A stretch of 7,238 nt of DNA, taken from contig CAMWIZ010000039.1 of assembly GCA_947174455.1 (NCBI GenBank), positions 1-7,238 on the forward strand, written 5' to 3'. The position numbers were made by a program, and so were the translations under genes. This document shows, in pieces, positions 1-7,238 of this stretch (position 1 is its first letter; each line of letters opens with the position of its first letter). The stretch is from an uncultured Clostridia bacterium (GTDB lineage Bacteria > Bacillota > Clostridia > Oscillospirales > Acutalibacteraceae). The notes below the pieces were generated by a model. That model saw only the letters and a list, made by a program, of their open reading frames with translations, had not been told where the DNA came from and did no database searches.

Positions 1-3
1 ATA

Positions 4-144
4 TTATTTTTTACATAAAATTCTCATATATGGATTACGCTTATTGTTGTAATCTATGGTTTTAGTTACATTAGCAACGTGCTGCATATTGAGGCATACA
101 GAATAAATTCCATTAAAACCCTTAGTACTAACTTTGTACCAGTA
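4..144 (-). other. Orphan open reading stretch downstream of atpC (possible gene remnant)
   Basis: This minus-strand frame is open for 46 codons between a TAA at 145-147 and a TAA at 4-6. It has no start codon with a Shine-Dalgarno site; the only internal ATG would give about 27 residues. The translation has a balanced, protein-like composition (it begins YWYKVSTKGFNGIYSVCLNM and ends in a basic RILCKK tail), which is somewhat unusual for random AT-rich DNA. I do not recognise the family. It could be the worn 3' end of a gene left by a rearrangement, or chance. It is not the missing C-terminal domain of epsilon: the composition does not match the Ala/Glu-rich helices expected there. Confidence 0.18.
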
Positions 145-180
145 TTAAAATTATCAATCCATACGTCTTGAATCCATGAA

Positions 181-1855
<1,675 letters not shown>

Positions 1856-1856
1856 A

Positions 1857-2669
1857 TCATGTGCCGCTGCCTGCAACAATTTCTGTTATTTCCTGTGTGA
1901 TAGCACCTTGTCTTGCTCTGTTATACTCAAGCTGGAGGTCATCTATCATCTGCTGTGCGTTCTTGCCTGCTGAATCCATTGCCATACGTCTTGCGGCAAC
2001 CTCACTTGCAAAGCTCTCACGCACAGCACCCATGAGAACGCCTGTAACATAAGTTGGAACGGCAGCATTGAGAATTTGAACCTCATCGGGTTCAAATATC
2101 ATGCCTGCGGCACGCTCTTTGCCGCTACCCTCAAGCGGCAGTACCCATTTTATCTTAGCAGTTTGGGTCATCATGGATACAAATTCAGTATATATTATGC
2201 CAAGCTTTGAAAATTCACCCTCTGAAAACTGCTTACAAAGCTGTCTTGCCAGCTTGTTGGCATCCTCGCCGGAATAATACTCTGAGGAATGGAATTCACC
2301 GCCGAAACGCTCGCATGAGCGTTTACCTATTGGTATAATCTCAACATCAGGGTACTCCCTTGCCAAACGAAAAACATTAGCATTATAGCCGCCCGCTAAG
2401 CCTCTGTCACCTGCAATGACAATGATCTTAACCTTGCCGTCGCTGTCTTCTTTCATAAAAGGACTTTTGCGACATTCATTGCAGGCGGTGATAATATCTA
2501 TTGTTTCCCTAACAGCATTCTCATATTGACGGCTTCTCTGCATAGCCTCAGATGCACGCCTTATTTTTGAGGAGGCAACAAGTCCCATTGCCTTTGTAAG
2601 GTGCTGTGTTGAGTCAACGCTTTTTATGCGGGTTCTAAGTGCTTTTGTATCAGCTCCCACAGTGGTCAC
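1857..2669 (-). CDS. atpG: F1Fo-ATP synthase subunit gamma (central stalk)
   Basis: Gamma is the rotating shaft that couples the c ring to the alpha3beta3 head. The 270 residues fit the family, slightly short of the usual 280-290. The N-terminal coiled-coil helix is clear ([20 protein letters not shown], residues 11-30, then VASSKIRRA), a Rossmann-like middle domain follows with [18 protein letters not shown] (near residues 83-100), and the C-terminal helix shows the family ending [16 protein letters not shown]. The start is GTG at 2667-2669, which overlaps the atpA TGA as GTGA. There is only a poor Shine-Dalgarno match upstream (GGAAG, too distant), so initiation probably depends on ribosomes finishing atpA. 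A second GTG at codon 4 is a less likely alternative start. Confidence 0.98.
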   Translation of the reverse strand: MTTVGADTKALRTRIKSVDSTQHLTKAMGLVASSKIRRASEAMQRSRQYENAVRETIDIITACNECRKSPFMKEDSDGKVKIIVIAGDRGLAGGYNANVFRLAREYPDVEIIPIGKRSCERFGGEFHSSEYYSGEDANKLARQLCKQFSEGEFSKLGIIYTEFVSMMTQTAKIKWVLPLEGSGKERAAGMIFEPDEVQILNAAVPTYVTGVLMGAVRESFASEVAARRMAMDSAGKNAQQMIDDLQLEYNRARQGAITQEITEIVAGSGT

Positions 2670-4159
2670 CTCTGCATTTCTTCCAGAACTTCTTTAAGTT
2701 CCTTAATGTCAGACTCATCAAAGTATCCCTCAGCAATACGATTAAGCCAATTTCTTCTCTCGTGTTCAAGCTTTTCGTAAAGTTTCTCTTCATAGTCATG
2801 AACCATGTTAACAGGTACATCGTTTAGATATCCGTTAACAACTGCATAAACTATAGCAACTTGACAGCCAACCTCAACAGGTGAATTTCTGTTCTGCTTC
2901 AGGACTTCTACTATACGCTCACCCAGTGCCAAACGTTCCTTAGTGTCAGCGTCAAGGTCACTGCCAAACTGTGCAAATGACTGAAGCTCCCTGTACTGCG
3001 AGTAAAGAAGCTTAAGCTCACCTGAAACCTTTTTCATGGCTTTAAGCTGAGCCGCACCGCCTACACGGCTAACAGAAATACCCGGGTTAATGGCAGGCAT
3101 AATTCCTGCGTGGAAAAGCTCTGTTTCCAAGAATATCTGACCATCAGTAATAGATATTACGTTTGTGGGGATATATGCGGATACATCGCCCGCCTGTGTT
3201 TCAATTATAGGCAGAGCGGTAATTGAACCGCCGCCGTACTCCGGTGCAACACAAGCCGCACGTTCGAGCAAACGGGAGTGAAGATAGAATACGTCACCTG
3301 GATAAGCCTCTCGTCCGGGTGGGCGACGAATAAGCAAGGAGAGTGCACGGTAAGCAACAGCGTGCTTGCTCAAATCATCATATATAATTAAAACGTCCTT
3401 ACCTTGCTCTCTGAAATACTCAGCCATAGCACAGCCTGTGTAAGGTGAAATGTACTGTAGAGGTGAACTTTCAGCGGCAGAGGCAGAGACTATAATTGTA
3501 TACTCCATAGCACCTACACGGGTAAGCTCATTTGCAAGCTGTACAACAGAACTGCTTTTTTGCCCTACTGCAACGTAAATACAAATAACTCCGCTGTTTT
3601 TTTGGTTAATGATTGTATCTATAGCAATTTCCGTTTTACCTGTTTGTCTGTCACCGATGATAAGCTCTCTTTGACCACGTCCAATCGGAATCATGCTGTC
3701 TATAGCTTTGATACCGGTCTGAAGAGGAACAGATATACTTTCCCTTTCAATAATACCCGGTGCCTCACTCTCAATAGGACGTGTCTCCTTGCAATGCGTA
3801 GGTCCCTTGCCGTCAATAGGCTCACCGAGAGCATTTACTACACGTCCGAGCAAGGCGTCGCCAACAGGAACAGACAAAACTCGTCCTGTTCTGCGAACCG
3901 TTGTACCCTCTCTGATATCATTATCATCTGACAGAATGGCAACTGAAACAGTTTCACTCTCCAAGTTTTGTGCCATGCCAAAGCTTCCGTCCTCAAACTC
4001 CAACAACTCGCTTGACATACACTCACGCAAACCGTAGACCCTCGCAATACCGTCACCAACAAGGATAACCGTACCTGTTTCCGCCATTTCTATACGTGAC
4101 TTATAATTTTTTATTTGATCCTTAATAATGTTACTTATTTCTTCAGGTCTTAGACTCAC
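2666..4159 (-). CDS. atpA: F1Fo-ATP synthase subunit alpha
   Basis: Alpha alternates with beta in the F1 head and holds non-catalytic nucleotide sites plus the arginine that completes each catalytic site. The 497 residues are near normal length. Motifs are the N-terminal helix for delta contact (1-25), the beta-barrel (27-95), the P-loop GDRQTGKT (169-176), Walker B VLIIYDD (256-262), the family signature [10 protein letters not shown] (355-364) and the arginine finger R365 in SRVGGAAQ. The start is GTG at 4157-4159, overlapping the atpH TGA as GTGA. AAGGAAGTGA, a nine of ten match to the ideal ribosome-binding sequence, ends seven bases before it. Its own TGA overlaps the GTG of atpG, so atpH, atpA and atpG form a chain of 4-base overlaps. 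Confidence 0.99.
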   Translation of the reverse strand: MSLRPEEISNIIKDQIKNYKSRIEMAETGTVILVGDGIARVYGLRECMSSELLEFEDGSFGMAQNLESETVSVAILSDDNDIREGTTVRRTGRVLSVPVGDALLGRVVNALGEPIDGKGPTHCKETRPIESEAPGIIERESISVPLQTGIKAIDSMIPIGRGQRELIIGDRQTGKTEIAIDTIINQKNSGVICIYVAVGQKSSSVVQLANELTRVGAMEYTIIVSASAAESSPLQYISPYTGCAMAEYFREQGKDVLIIYDDLSKHAVAYRALSLLIRRPPGREAYPGDVFYLHSRLLERAACVAPEYGGGSITALPIIETQAGDVSAYIPTNVISITDGQIFLETELFHAGIMPAINPGISVSRVGGAAQLKAMKKVSGELKLLYSQYRELQSFAQFGSDLDADTKERLALGERIVEVLKQNRNSPVEVGCQVAIVYAVVNGYLNDVPVNMVHDYEEKLYEKLEHERRNWLNRIAEGYFDESDIKELKEVLEEMQR

Positions 4160-4722
4160 TGGTTCATCACTTCCTTTATATCATGTAAACGCCTTCTAAG
4201 ACTTCCGTCCAATATTTTGCCGTCGATATGGACTATCATTCCACCTAAAACTGCTCTGTTATGCGAACACTTTATTATCACGGTATGACCGCAGTATTTT
4301 TCAAGCTGCAGCTGTAAAGCTTCCTTTTCTTTAGCTGTAAGCGGTACTGCACTTATAACCTTAGCGGTGGATATTCCCTCAGAACTGTGATACATATCGT
4401 CATAATCGGACACACACTTATGAAATATTCTGATATGGCCCTTCTCACACAAAAGCTTAATAAAAGAAACCACATATTCAGTCACACAGTCTGAGAATGC
4501 TGCATCAACAGCCCCCAAACGCTCCGTCATAGGGATATTGGGCGAAGCCAAAAGATCCATATACTCAGGATTGCCCTTTAGAATTGAGGAAACCGTATTC
4601 AGTGCGTCGGATATAGTCTTTACCATACTCTCACTGTGGTTTGCATTGCCCGAAAGAGTTTCTTCCTGGGCAAGCATAAACAGTGCCTGAGCATACTCCT
4701 TACTTGTTTCCGTCATTCTCAT
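4156..4722 (-). CDS. atpH: F1Fo-ATP synthase subunit delta (OSCP-type stator subunit)
   Basis: Delta sits on top of F1 and ties the alpha N-termini to the b-subunit stalk. The protein has an N-terminal six-helix domain starting around [15 protein letters not shown] and a C-terminal region with the typical [20 protein letters not shown] ending (about residues 160-179). At about 188 residues it is a little longer than the usual 175-180. The start is ambiguous among GTG 4723-4725, ATG 4720-4722 and ATG 4714-4716. I chose the ATG at 4722 because AAGGA lies eight bases upstream; the ATG at 4716 also has AGGTG six bases upstream and would begin MTETSKEY. In all cases the start lies inside the 3' end of atpF, so the two genes overlap by 17-26 bases and are probably translationally coupled. 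Confidence 0.96.
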   Translation of the reverse strand: MRMTETSKEYAQALFMLAQEETLSGNANHSESMVKTISDALNTVSSILKGNPEYMDLLASPNIPMTERLGAVDAAFSDCVTEYVVSFIKLLCEKGHIRIFHKCVSDYDDMYHSSEGISTAKVISAVPLTAKEKEALQLQLEKYCGHTVIIKCSHNRAVLGGMIVHIDGKILDGSLRRRLHDIKEVMNQ

Positions 4723-5215
4723 CACCTATTTCCTTAATAAAGGAATCTATAAAATCTCTGTGGTCGGCACTTGTAATCTCACGTTCAAGAATTTTTTCTG
4801 TAAGCATTGCGGAAACCTCCACAATCTCTTTATGAACATCTGCAACTGCCTTTTTCTTCTCAAGCTCTGCTTCATTCTTGGCTTGCTTAACAATGACATC
4901 AGCTTTTTCCTTAGCATCGGCAATAATCTTGTCGCTGCGGCGGTTTGCTTTGTCGGTGGCCGACTTTACGATGCTCTTCGCTTCGGAACCGGCATTTTTA
5001 AGCTTATCTTCATACTCCGCTTTGCTCTGCTCTGCAAGCTCCTCTGCCTTTTTCGCCGCACTATATCTGTCATCTATACTCTGCTGGCGGTCAGCCATTG
5101 CTTTTTTTACAGGCTTGTAGAGAAGCTTTTTAAGTATAAGAAACAGTATAAGAAGATTGCACAGTGATATCAAAATCTGCCAGATGTTAACGGATATAAC
5201 CTCTGATGGCTGCAT
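4700..5215 (-). CDS. atpF: F1Fo-ATP synthase subunit b (peripheral stalk)
   Basis: Subunit b anchors the stator in the membrane and runs up the side of F1 to delta. From the ATG at 5213-5215 it has 171 residues, typical for the family. There is one membrane helix (about residues 11-31, WQILISLCNLLILFLILKKL), the family hinge LYKPVKKAMADRQQSI (32-47) and a long charged helix rich in Ala, Lys and Glu (48-145) that would form the coiled-coil stalk. A longer frame begins at a GTG (5222-5224), but that GTG overlaps the AGGAG site itself, whereas the ATG sits eight bases after AGGAG. The shorter start is therefore preferred. It lies 22 bases after the atpE stop and overlaps the start of atpH. Confidence 0.97.
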   Translation of the reverse strand: MQPSEVISVNIWQILISLCNLLILFLILKKLLYKPVKKAMADRQQSIDDRYSAAKKAEELAEQSKAEYEDKLKNAGSEAKSIVKSATDKANRRSDKIIADAKEKADVIVKQAKNEAELEKKKAVADVHKEIVEVSAMLTEKILEREITSADHRDFIDSFIKEIGDENDGNK

Positions 5216-5223
5216 ATAAATCA

Positions 5224-5230
5224 CTCCTAA
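5224..5230 (-). promoter_or_regulatory. Shine-Dalgarno site deciding the atpF start
   Basis: TTAGGAG on the minus strand ends eight bases before the ATG at 5213-5215. The in-frame GTG at 5222-5224 is part of this site and cannot use it, which supports the shorter 171-residue subunit b. Confidence 0.75.
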
Positions 5231-5237
5231 ACTGGAC

Positions 5238-5552
<315 letters not shown>

Positions 5553-5584
5553 TCAATTTATTTTCAGGCTGTTCTTGAACAATA

Positions 5585-6484
5585 TTAAGAAGCAGCCTTT
5601 TGCCGATTAAGCTTTTTTCTTCTACGCTCCTCGTATTCATCTGACGGGAATGCAGACGAAACATAAAGCATGGTTAACATAGCAAAGATAAACGCTTGCA
5701 GACAGCCACTGAAAATGTCAAAATAGATAGACAGAACAGCTGGAATACCTATCTGGAAAAACGGTACTTCACCGATAATGCCGGAAAGATTACCGAAAAC
5801 CATTGCCGAAATTCCTTGAAGTCCCGAAGCAACCAAGACGGATATTACAGTACCCGAAAGCACGTTACCGTAATGTCTGAAAGCCATAGAAACAGGTGTT
5901 GCAAACTCACTGATAATGTTTATTGGTGCAAGAAATGCAACTGGTTCTGCAAAGCTTTTAAGATAATATGCAGGACCGCACTTAAACTTATAGTATGTTA
6001 TCAGGAAAAACACAAGTACTGCCCATCCTGCGACCACATTAAGGTCAGACGTCGGCGGATAAAGTCCGACAAGCGTCAGCAGACTTGAGAATGCCGACAA
6101 AACCATTATCGCTGCAACAAACGGTACGAAATTATGGAAGTACTCCCCCATATTTTCGTTAACCATATTTTCCACCTTTTCTATGCCCCATTCAACCAAA
6201 TGCTGTCTGCGTAGGTTCGGCACTGTTGCCAAGCCATGAGTAAGATACAAGCACAGAAAAAAAACAGATACAATAACGAGCCAAGAATTAACTTGGGATT
6301 CCGTTATCGGCAAATCTTGAAGCGGAAGCTTTATTGTAAAGAATATACCTGCACCTGAAATTTCAATTCCCTCAGCCGCAGGCTTTGTCAATACCTTTAT
6401 GACCATTCCGCACACAATGGGCAGTACAGTCATAAGCAAAAGCAATACGTCAACCAGTCGAAAGAGTCCGCTTTTCTTTTTCAC
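5585..6484 (-). CDS. atpB: F1Fo-ATP synthase subunit a (ion channel stator)
   Basis: Subunit a forms the two ion half-channels beside the c ring. From the GTG at 6482-6484 it has 299 residues. A first membrane helix covers about residues 8-32 and further hydrophobic helices follow. Motifs are YPPTSDLN (about 142-149), the segment FAEPVAFLAPINIISEFATP, and MAFRHYGN with the essential arginine R203, which faces the c carboxylate. The last helix pair contains FDIFSGCLQAFIFAMLTMLY with the conserved glutamine Q263, and the protein ends in a basic tail (EERRRKKLNRQK). A longer frame starts at GTG 6494-6496, but that codon lies inside the ribosome-binding site. The site AAGGGGGTGA ends eight bases before the GTG at 6484, so the shorter form is preferred. 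It is followed by a 56-base gap to atpE. Confidence 0.97.
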   Translation of the reverse strand: MKKKSGLFRLVDVLLLLMTVLPIVCGMVIKVLTKPAAEGIEISGAGIFFTIKLPLQDLPITESQVNSWLVIVSVFFLCLYLTHGLATVPNLRRQHLVEWGIEKVENMVNENMGEYFHNFVPFVAAIMVLSAFSSLLTLVGLYPPTSDLNVVAGWAVLVFFLITYYKFKCGPAYYLKSFAEPVAFLAPINIISEFATPVSMAFRHYGNVLSGTVISVLVASGLQGISAMVFGNLSGIIGEVPFFQIGIPAVLSIYFDIFSGCLQAFIFAMLTMLYVSSAFPSDEYEERRRKKLNRQKAAS

Positions 6485-6492
6485 AATACCTT

Positions 6493-6502
6493 TCACCCCC
6501 TT
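6493..6502 (-). promoter_or_regulatory. Shine-Dalgarno site deciding the atpB start
   Basis: AAGGGGGTGA on the minus strand matches the ideal AAGGAGGTGA at nine of ten positions, and the mismatch is a possible G-U pair. It ends eight bases before the GTG at 6482-6484. The upstream in-frame GTG (6494-6496) lies within it, so the shorter protein is the likely product. Confidence 0.75.
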
Positions 6503-6526
6503 TTGTTTTAAACGTTTTTACCTACA

Positions 6527-6567
6527 ACTGCACACAACCGATTGTGCTGTGTATATTGCTATGCAGT
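6527..6567 (-). other. Hairpin-forming spacer between the atpI-like gene and atpB
   Basis: The 99-base spacer 6485-6583 contains an imperfect hairpin at 6531-6549: seven pairs, one bulged base and a four-base loop (CACAA, TCGG, TTGTG at its core on the minus strand). A second pairing is possible between ACTGCA and TGCAGT (6527-6532 with 6562-6567), which shares bases with the first and so competes with it. No T-run follows on the minus strand, so this is not an intrinsic terminator. It could be an mRNA stability or processing element, or chance. Confidence 0.3.
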
Positions 6568-6583
6568 ACAGATAAAAAAATCA

Positions 6584-7006
6584 TTAACTGTTCCCTCTGT
6601 TACTTTCCGCAGAAACATCACTTTTCAAACTTTTGTCAAACAAGGGACGCAGTTTTACTGCAATACCCGGAAAAAAGAGAGGAATTATTACTGCCGCTGT
6701 ATTGAATACAGGAACGGCAACACCGACGGCGGTAAGAACAACAATAGCAAAGTAGCGTAATGACTGTGATAACTTCATACGGCTTGCCGCCTCTTTTTCA
6801 TCGCAGGTTACTGCCTTTTGAACAGTCAACCCCATAAAAAAGAAATTACCAACGGCAGTAATACCGCTTAGCAGATTACCCAGTAAAACCGCAACACTCC
6901 ATTGACCAATTATCAGAAATACAGCCTGCATAGCAACACTGAGAACCAGCACACTGACTGCAATGTATACGGTTTCCCTCAGAACTGTGCTGTCAATCTT
7001 TTTCAT
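6584..7006 (-). CDS. atpI: AtpI-like ATP synthase subunit I (putative ring-assembly protein)
   Basis: This 140-residue protein is predicted to be an integral membrane protein with four hydrophobic segments, about residues 13-34, 37-62, 84-101 and 103-118. The Gly-rich second segment (VLLGNLLSGITAVGNFFFMGL) and the third and fourth segments with a conserved-looking VPVFN..AVIIPLFFPGIAV pattern resemble the small AtpI proteins that precede atpB in many Firmicutes. The family is reported to assist c-ring assembly and possibly Mg2+ handling, but is not essential for activity in the species tested. Sequence conservation is low in this family, so the call rests mainly on topology and its first place in the operon. 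The ATG at 7004-7006 has its nearest AGGAG 16 bases away, too far for normal use, and may depend on a tiny upstream reading frame. The C-terminal 18 residues are hydrophilic. Confidence 0.82.
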   Translation of the reverse strand: MKKIDSTVLRETVYIAVSVLVLSVAMQAVFLIIGQWSVAVLLGNLLSGITAVGNFFFMGLTVQKAVTCDEKEAASRMKLSQSLRYFAIVVLTAVGVAVPVFNTAAVIIPLFFPGIAVKLRPLFDKSLKSDVSAESNRGNS

Positions 7007-7017
7007 AAATAAACCAT
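7003..7017 (-). other. Possible mini-ORF (MVYL) coupled to the atpI-like start
   Basis: ATG-GTT-TAT-TTA-TGA on the minus strand, with AGGAG (7023-7027) five bases upstream. Its TGA overlaps the ATG of the atpI-like gene as ATGA, the same arrangement as other junctions in this operon. A GTG directly before it (7018-7020) could extend it by one codon. It may deliver ribosomes to a start that otherwise lacks a well-spaced ribosome-binding site. The reading frame is very short and may be chance. Confidence 0.3.
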
Positions 7018-7096
7018 CACATCTCCTATCGTCGTCTATCGGTATATTTTATATTAACCGCAGCATCATTATATATTATCAAACTCACACAATCTG

Positions 7097-7110
7097 TCAT
7101 GTTTTCATGA
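7097..7110. repeat. Small inverted repeat in the atp leader
   Basis: TCATG, a four-base T loop, then CATGA: a perfect five-base inverted repeat about 75-90 bases downstream of the predicted transcription start. It may be a small hairpin or a protein-binding site in the leader. It is short enough to arise by chance. Confidence 0.3.
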
Positions 7111-7159
7111 TAAACGAAAGACAAGAGTAAGTATGATAGCGTTTGGTTACCCGATTTTG

Positions 7160-7168
7160 TGGTATAAT
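7160..7168 (+). promoter_or_regulatory. Extended -10 element on the opposite strand
   Basis: TGGTATAAT on the plus strand is a perfect extended -10 (TGnTATAAT). The -35 position holds only weak matches (around TTTGGT, badly spaced), which extended -10 promoters can tolerate. It would drive transcription to the right, out of the window, starting near 7175 and passing through the atp promoter. No gene is visible in the remaining 60 bases. Confidence 0.4.
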
Positions 7169-7189
7169 CTCTAAATAACCGACGCTACT

Positions 7190-7218
7190 ATTATAGAATA
7201 AAATGGAAAAATTAGCAA
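7190..7218 (-). promoter_or_regulatory. Predicted sigma-A promoter of the atp operon
   Basis: On the minus strand TTGCTA (7213-7218, four of six matches to the -35 consensus) is followed after 17 bases by a perfect TATAAT (7190-7195). Transcription would start near 7183 and leave a leader of about 175 bases before the atpI-like gene. It is the best promoter seen upstream of the operon, and the region further upstream to the window edge is AT-rich. Confidence 0.65.
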
Positions 7219-7238
7219 TAGAATTATCTAACTAAAAT

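Noticed and set aside
115..141. Possible intrinsic terminator after atpC: TGGTAC, seven-base loop, GTACTA (123-141), then GGGTTTT on the minus strand
   Set aside because: The stem has only six pairs including a wobble, and only four T's follow after a GGG. That is too weak to call a terminator, so where the operon transcript ends is unknown.
5571..5582. Short dyad TGTTC-TT-GAACA between atpB and atpE
   Set aside because: A five-base stem with a two-base loop is sterically poor and no T-run follows. It is probably chance.
6575..6583. T-run on the minus strand just after the atpI-like stop, which could suggest a terminator
   Set aside because: No stable hairpin precedes it in the 3' end of the gene, and atpB must be transcribed through this point.
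7068..7073. Second TATAAT on the minus strand closer to the atpI-like gene
   Set aside because: No -35 match lies at 16-18 bases: TTGTGT is 13 bases away and ATGACA 21. The sequence around it is simply AT-rich, so it is a weak candidate at best.
7203..7235. Ten-codon plus-strand frame (MEKLAIELSN) downstream of the extended -10
   Set aside because: There is no Shine-Dalgarno site and the frame is extremely short. Nothing suggests a real gene.

Overview
The window holds one complete F1Fo-ATP synthase (atp) operon, all on the minus strand and in the classical bacterial order. Read 5'->3' on that strand it runs atpI-like gene, atpB (a), atpE (c), atpF (b), atpH (delta), atpA (alpha), atpG (gamma), atpD (beta), atpC (epsilon). 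Every subunit needed for the enzyme is present and intact by its motifs, with one exception: epsilon is only 86 residues and stops at the end of its N-terminal beta-sandwich domain.

Organism: the moderate GC content, strong Shine-Dalgarno sites, single compact operon with an atpI-type gene and the protein flavour of the subunits suggest an anaerobic Firmicute of class Clostridia, perhaps an Oscillospiraceae/Ruminococcus-like gut bacterium. This is inference from sequence feel; no 16S or search supports it here.

Layout on the plus-strand scale: 1-180 is a non-coding or remnant stretch downstream of atpC with no convincing terminator. 181-5215 is the tightly packed block atpC-atpD-atpG-atpA-atpH-atpF, with three 4-base stop/start overlaps and one longer overlap. 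5238-5528 is atpE with the best Shine-Dalgarno site of the window. 5585-6484 is atpB. 6485-6583 is a leader-like spacer with a small hairpin. 6584-7006 is the atpI-like gene. 7007-7238 is the upstream region, with a good sigma-A type promoter (TTGCTA, 17 bp, TATAAT) and a strong extended -10 on the opposite strand.

How the genes work together: a, b and c build the membrane ion channel, rotor ring and stator. Alpha, beta, gamma, delta and epsilon build the catalytic head, shaft and connection. AtpI-type proteins are thought to help ring assembly. The c subunit carries the full sodium-binding set with two carboxylates (Glu30 and Glu63, with Thr64, Thr65 and Tyr68), so the enzyme is probably Na+-coupled, like the Fusobacterium nucleatum type. 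Together with an epsilon that lacks its inhibitory helical domain, this is the most notable biology in the window. No defence system, mobile element, CRISPR array or RNA gene was seen, and I do not see an undescribed system here.
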